DNA from: Tannerellaceae bacterium
Lineage (GTDB): Bacteria > Bacteroidota > Bacteroidia > Bacteroidales > Tannerellaceae
Assembly: GCA_020860805.1 (NCBI GenBank)
Contig: JAJBTP010000136.1
Span: 1-5,641 of the forward strand
Length of the DNA stretch: 5,641 nucleotides
Direction: 5' to 3'
The notes below the pieces were generated by a model. It was not told the DNA's origin and made no database searches. It was given only the letters and a program-made list of their open reading frames with translations. A program made the translations under genes and the position numbers. Below, piece by piece: positions 5,430 to 5,641 of this stretch; positions within the stretch are counted from its first letter, which is position 1, and each line of letters opens with the position of its first letter.

Positions 5430-5641
5430 ATGGCTAAACAGGCAGCAATCGAACAAGATGGAGTAATCATTGAGGCATTATCCAACGCTATGTTCCGGGT
5501 AGAACTGGAAAACGGACATGAGATAACAGCCCATATTTCCGGAAAAATGCGGATGCATTATATTAAAATTCTTCCGGGAGATAAGGTAAGAGTAGAAATG
5601 TCTCCTTATGATTTGACAAAAGGTAGAATTGCTTTTAGATA
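5430..5641 (+). CDS. infA: Translation initiation factor IF-1, 3' partial
   Basis: IF-1 is an OB-fold protein that binds the 30S A site, blocks early tRNA entry there and assists IF-2 and IF-3. Seventy full codons are visible before the window ends inside codon 71 (TA-). Since the family is about 72 residues, only the last one or two codons and the stop are missing. The sequence MAKQAAIEQDGVIIEAL is followed by the S1-like core FRVELENGHEITAHISGKMR (22-41), then HYIKILPGDKVRVEMSPYDL and KGRIAFR. This is a full IF-1 pattern with no gaps. ATG 5430 gives the standard MAK start. The leader TTTTTAAATATTATAT has no Shine-Dalgarno sequence. The gene closes this stretch and would normally be followed by rpmJ or rpsM. 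Confidence 0.97.
   Translation, partial: MAKQAAIEQDGVIIEALSNAMFRVELENGHEITAHISGKMRMHYIKILPGDKVRVEMSPYDLTKGRIAFR

Noticed and set aside
1..5641. Search for mobile elements, CRISPR repeats, tRNA or rRNA genes, or an undescribed system
   Set aside because: The window is filled by syntenic core genes on one strand with gaps of at most 57 bases; nothing foreign or repeated was seen.

Overview
The window is a continuous stretch of a bacterial ribosomal-protein operon (the spc operon), with every gene on the + strand and almost no intergenic space. The order is rplE (5' end missing), rpsN, rpsH, rplF, rplR, rpsE, rpmD, rplO, secY, map, infA (last codons missing). The proteins (for example uS5, the long cysteine-poor form of uS14, and IF-1) look from memory like those of Bacteroidota, most likely Bacteroidales. 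Three features agree with this: AT-rich DNA, mostly absent Shine-Dalgarno sequences, and map sitting directly between secY and infA with no adk. The genus cannot be fixed from this window.

Layout: bases 1-2811 encode small- and large-subunit proteins (uL5, uS14, uS8, uL6, uL18, uS5, uL30), and 2837-3283 encodes uL15. Bases 3287-4624 encode the SecY translocon channel, 4628-5413 encode type I methionine aminopeptidase, and 5430 to the window end encodes translation initiation factor IF-1. The genes jointly supply ribosome assembly (5S rRNA-binding uL5 and uL18; 16S-binding uS8, uS5 and uS14), initiation (IF-1), N-terminal methionine removal at the ribosome exit (Map), and membrane export of nascent proteins (SecY). 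No promoter or terminator is visible, so the window looks internal to a longer transcript. The longest gap without a gene is 57 bases (706-762).

This is core, conserved DNA and I see no novel system, mobile element, CRISPR array or RNA gene. The points worth a second look are local. (1) A nine-A run at the end of rplE contains the -1 slippery heptamer A AAA AAG. The reading frame as written runs into rpsN, whereas a -1 shift gives the lysine-rich ending with final Asp expected for this family. (2) A strong bulged hairpin lies in the rpsN-rpsH gap. (3) A 10-bp hairpin with a GAAA tetraloop lies in the first codons of secY. (4) Only rplF and rpmD carry strong Shine-Dalgarno sequences, in two look-alike 17-base leaders.
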